Below, in pieces: positions 30,494 to 31,642 of a stretch of 31,642 nt of DNA; the first letter of the stretch is position 1; each line of letters opens with the position of its first letter. A program made the position numbers and the translations under genes. This DNA is from JAPOPJ01 sp964538885 (GTDB lineage Archaea > Thermoproteota > Nitrososphaeria > Nitrososphaerales > Nitrosopumilaceae). The stretch lies in assembly GCA_964538885.1 (NCBI GenBank), contig CAZIHR010000043.1, positions 1 through 31,642 of the forward strand. Direction: 5' to 3'. A model generated the notes under the pieces. That model searched no databases. It saw nothing but the letters and a program-made list of their open reading frames with translations, and had not been told where the DNA came from.

Positions 30494-30705
30494 TACACGT
30501 CAACAAGCAACATATTGAATTCAGTTACGCCTTTAATTGTACGTGCTGCGAGGCTAACCGCATCCTTCATGTTTTCAACCGTTTCTCCATATGTCTCACC
30601 TTGGGAATTTGCATGTAGCTCGTCACATCTACCCACAAATCCACCTTCATCCCTGTCTTTAGTTATCAAGACAGTGTATGTTTTTTGTTGTATGGTAGTA
30701 CTCAT
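30493..30705 (-). CDS. hicB: HicB family antitoxin
   Basis: 70 aa from ATG 30705. Partial RNase H-like fold: YTVLITKDRDEGGFVGRC then ANSQGETYGETVENMKDAV, the HicB signature. No DNA-binding extension is present, so autoregulation by this protein alone is doubtful. I choose 30705 over a TTG at 30720 because a TATA box at 30724-30735 lies 19-30 nt before 30705. The antitoxin precedes the toxin, the reverse of the classical hicA-hicB order. The 5' end overlaps the tail of the opposite hsdS reading frame, which is on the same strand. Confidence 0.88.
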   Translation of the reverse strand: MSTTIQQKTYTVLITKDRDEGGFVGRCDELHANSQGETYGETVENMKDAVSLAARTIKGVTEFNMLLVDV

Positions 30706-31642
30706 GCCATAATTTAGCAAGAGTATATATTAAAATCATTCTAGTTTGGTGGAGATGATTGTACACCCCAATCCGGAATACTGCTGCGTCAACTCCTGAA
30801 AGAATTGATGTAATCCTGGATTGCTCTCGTTTATCAGGAGAGTATGGTAATCTTACTTGAATAATATGTTCTCTATTAATTGCCTCAAAAATTGTTCCTT
30901 GTGAAAGATGGTGAAAGTGTTTTTTATTCTGCACAAGTAAATAATAAGAATACGTGAGATCACTCTTGTTGCAAAATATTGCTGCAATACCTCGTCCAAT
31001 GGCACATTTTGACGTTGTGATATTAATTTCGCCTACAGGCGCTCTTACAGCAAACAAAATGCTATTTTTATTTGCAGTTTTTCGTGATTTAGTACACCAT
31101 GTAGTTGGTGTTGGATACAACGAACCAAAATCAGTCACTCCTTGATAGAATGGCAATCCTACTCCATGTTGATTACAAAATTCTGGAGAAGGTGACTGGC
31201 CCATGGTTATTTCAAATATTTCAGAGGTATGTATCACGACCCACTCCTCTGGAATTTCAATTGTTTTGCCAAAAAGCCATTTTACTTTCTTAAACTTCTT
31301 GTGGTTTATCCCTCTGGTCAGTAGTCTTTGCATCAAACCCATCTTCAGCCTTTCAGTTTTTTCAATTACCTTCTGTGTAGCCTCTATAGTCGCGTCAACT
31401 CCCGAAAGGATTGATGCAATGCGAGTTTGTTCAGGTAATGGGGGAATTGGAATATTCATTTTTGTAATCATTTCTAGTCTTACCGAGTCAACAGTATTCT
31501 TGGCACTCATAGATAATGCTCTATTCAGTAAATTTTGACTGAAATAAAAATAGAAAAACTTACCAATCAGCAAGTCATCAAAATCGCTTATTTTGTATAC
31601 CCTCTGATGGAAATCAAATTTACCATTTATGTAGTGAAAAAC
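30659..31642 (-). CDS. hsdS: Second type I specificity subunit gene, partial, with aberrant 3' end
   Basis: The frame is open to the right edge, so the 5' end is missing. Visible order: end of recognition domain 1, central conserved region (PEQTRIASILSGVDATIEA to EIPEEW), recognition domain 2 (about 30810-31235), then the start of the distal conserved helix ITSILSGVDA. At about 30785 homology to the first hsdS stops. The expected helix and LLTG end are replaced by about 41 unrelated residues running into hicB. The protein would lack its C-terminal conserved helix. It may be the expressed copy if hsdM lies beyond the window, or a truncated donor. Confidence 0.85.
   Translation of the reverse strand, partial: VFHYINGKFDFHQRVYKISDFDDLLIGKFFYFYFSQNLLNRALSMSAKNTVDSVRLEMITKMNIPIPPLPEQTRIASILSGVDATIEATQKVIEKTERLKMGLMQRLLTRGINHKKFKKVKWLFGKTIEIPEEWVVIHTSEIFEITMGQSPSPEFCNQHGVGLPFYQGVTDFGSLYPTPTTWCTKSRKTANKNSILFAVRAPVGEINITTSKCAIGRGIAAIFCNKSDLTYSYYLLVQNKKHFHHLSQGTIFEAINREHIIQVRLPYSPDKREQSRITSILSGVDAAVFRIGVYNHLHQTRMILIYTLAKLWHEYYHTTKNIHCLDN
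30724..30735 (-). promoter_or_regulatory. TATA box of hicBA
   Basis: TTTTAATATATA on the minus strand, 19-30 nt before ATG 30705. It lies inside the aberrant 3' tail of the second hsdS frame. Confidence 0.55.
31240..31434 (-). repeat. Inverted repeat in hsdS central region, right copy
   Basis: Reverse-complement partner of 28416-28610 (12 mismatches in 195 bp by eye); the identical 73-bp core is 31248-31320. The two copies bracket about 2.6 kb holding recognition domain 2 of each hsdS, the recombinase and hicBA. Confidence 0.9.

Noticed and set aside
1..31642. CRISPR arrays, rRNA genes, insertion sequences with transposases
   Set aside because: No regularly spaced repeats, no rRNA-like conserved segments and no transposase motifs were seen.

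Overview
This window looks like chromosome from an ammonia-oxidising archaeon of the Nitrososphaerota (Thaumarchaeota), probably the Nitrosopumilales side. The evidence is the gene mix: archaeal RNA polymerase subunit Rpo7 with Spt4, aEF-1beta, a CDC48 ATPase, archaeal TruD, Pth2, a geranylgeranyl reductase, a GTP-dependent dephospho-CoA kinase, heme O synthase and a membrane-anchored double cupredoxin. Base composition is moderate (roughly 40% GC by eye). Genus cannot be fixed from the sequence alone. Many starts lie 22-32 nt downstream of a TATA-like box with no Shine-Dalgarno motif, suggesting widespread leaderless transcription; I used this to choose several starts.

Layout: 1-3.5 kb holds de novo NAD synthesis (nadX, nadA, a TPR protein, and convergent nadC). 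3.4-4.3 kb holds spt4 and rpo7. 4.9-9.1 kb holds an Mrp/ApbC Fe-S carrier, a dephospho-CoA kinase, a SprT-like metalloprotease and a proton-pumping pyrophosphatase. 9.1-12.3 kb holds two small proteins, a JAMM peptidase, the double cupredoxin and divergent ctaB. 12.3-16.4 kb is a minus-strand block: a zinc ribbon, aEF-1beta, CDC48 and a winged-helix protein in one run, with a geranylgeranyl reductase separate. 16.5-21.8 kb holds pth2, a secreted beta-propeller, truD and small lineage-type genes. 21.8-22.9 kb is gene-poor and carries a decayed repeat plus a 50-aa Cys-rich protein missed by length cut-offs. 22.9-27.4 kb holds an alcohol dehydrogenase, a YyaL-type thioredoxin-domain protein, a 30-aa membrane peptide, a Cys-rich regulator-like protein and a tRNA-Leu(UAA) gene with two introns.

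The right end (about 28-31.6 kb) is an accessory island: a complete type I restriction specificity gene (hsdS), a tyrosine recombinase, a hicB-hicA toxin-antitoxin pair, and a second hsdS on the opposite strand running off the window. The two hsdS genes share a 195-bp inverted repeat (12 mismatches by eye, 73 bp identical) in their central conserved region, with the recombinase gene between them. This is the architecture of phase-variable, inverting type I restriction-modification loci of bacteria and is the most interesting object here. hsdM and hsdR are not in the window and may lie beyond the right edge.

Second most interesting is the tRNA-Leu: removing a 22-nt D-arm intron and a 15-nt anticodon-loop intron, both within recognisable bulge-helix-bulge structures, restores a normal 85-nt tRNA. 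All seven convergent gene pairs of the core region abut or overlap at their 3' ends (gap of 2 nt at most).
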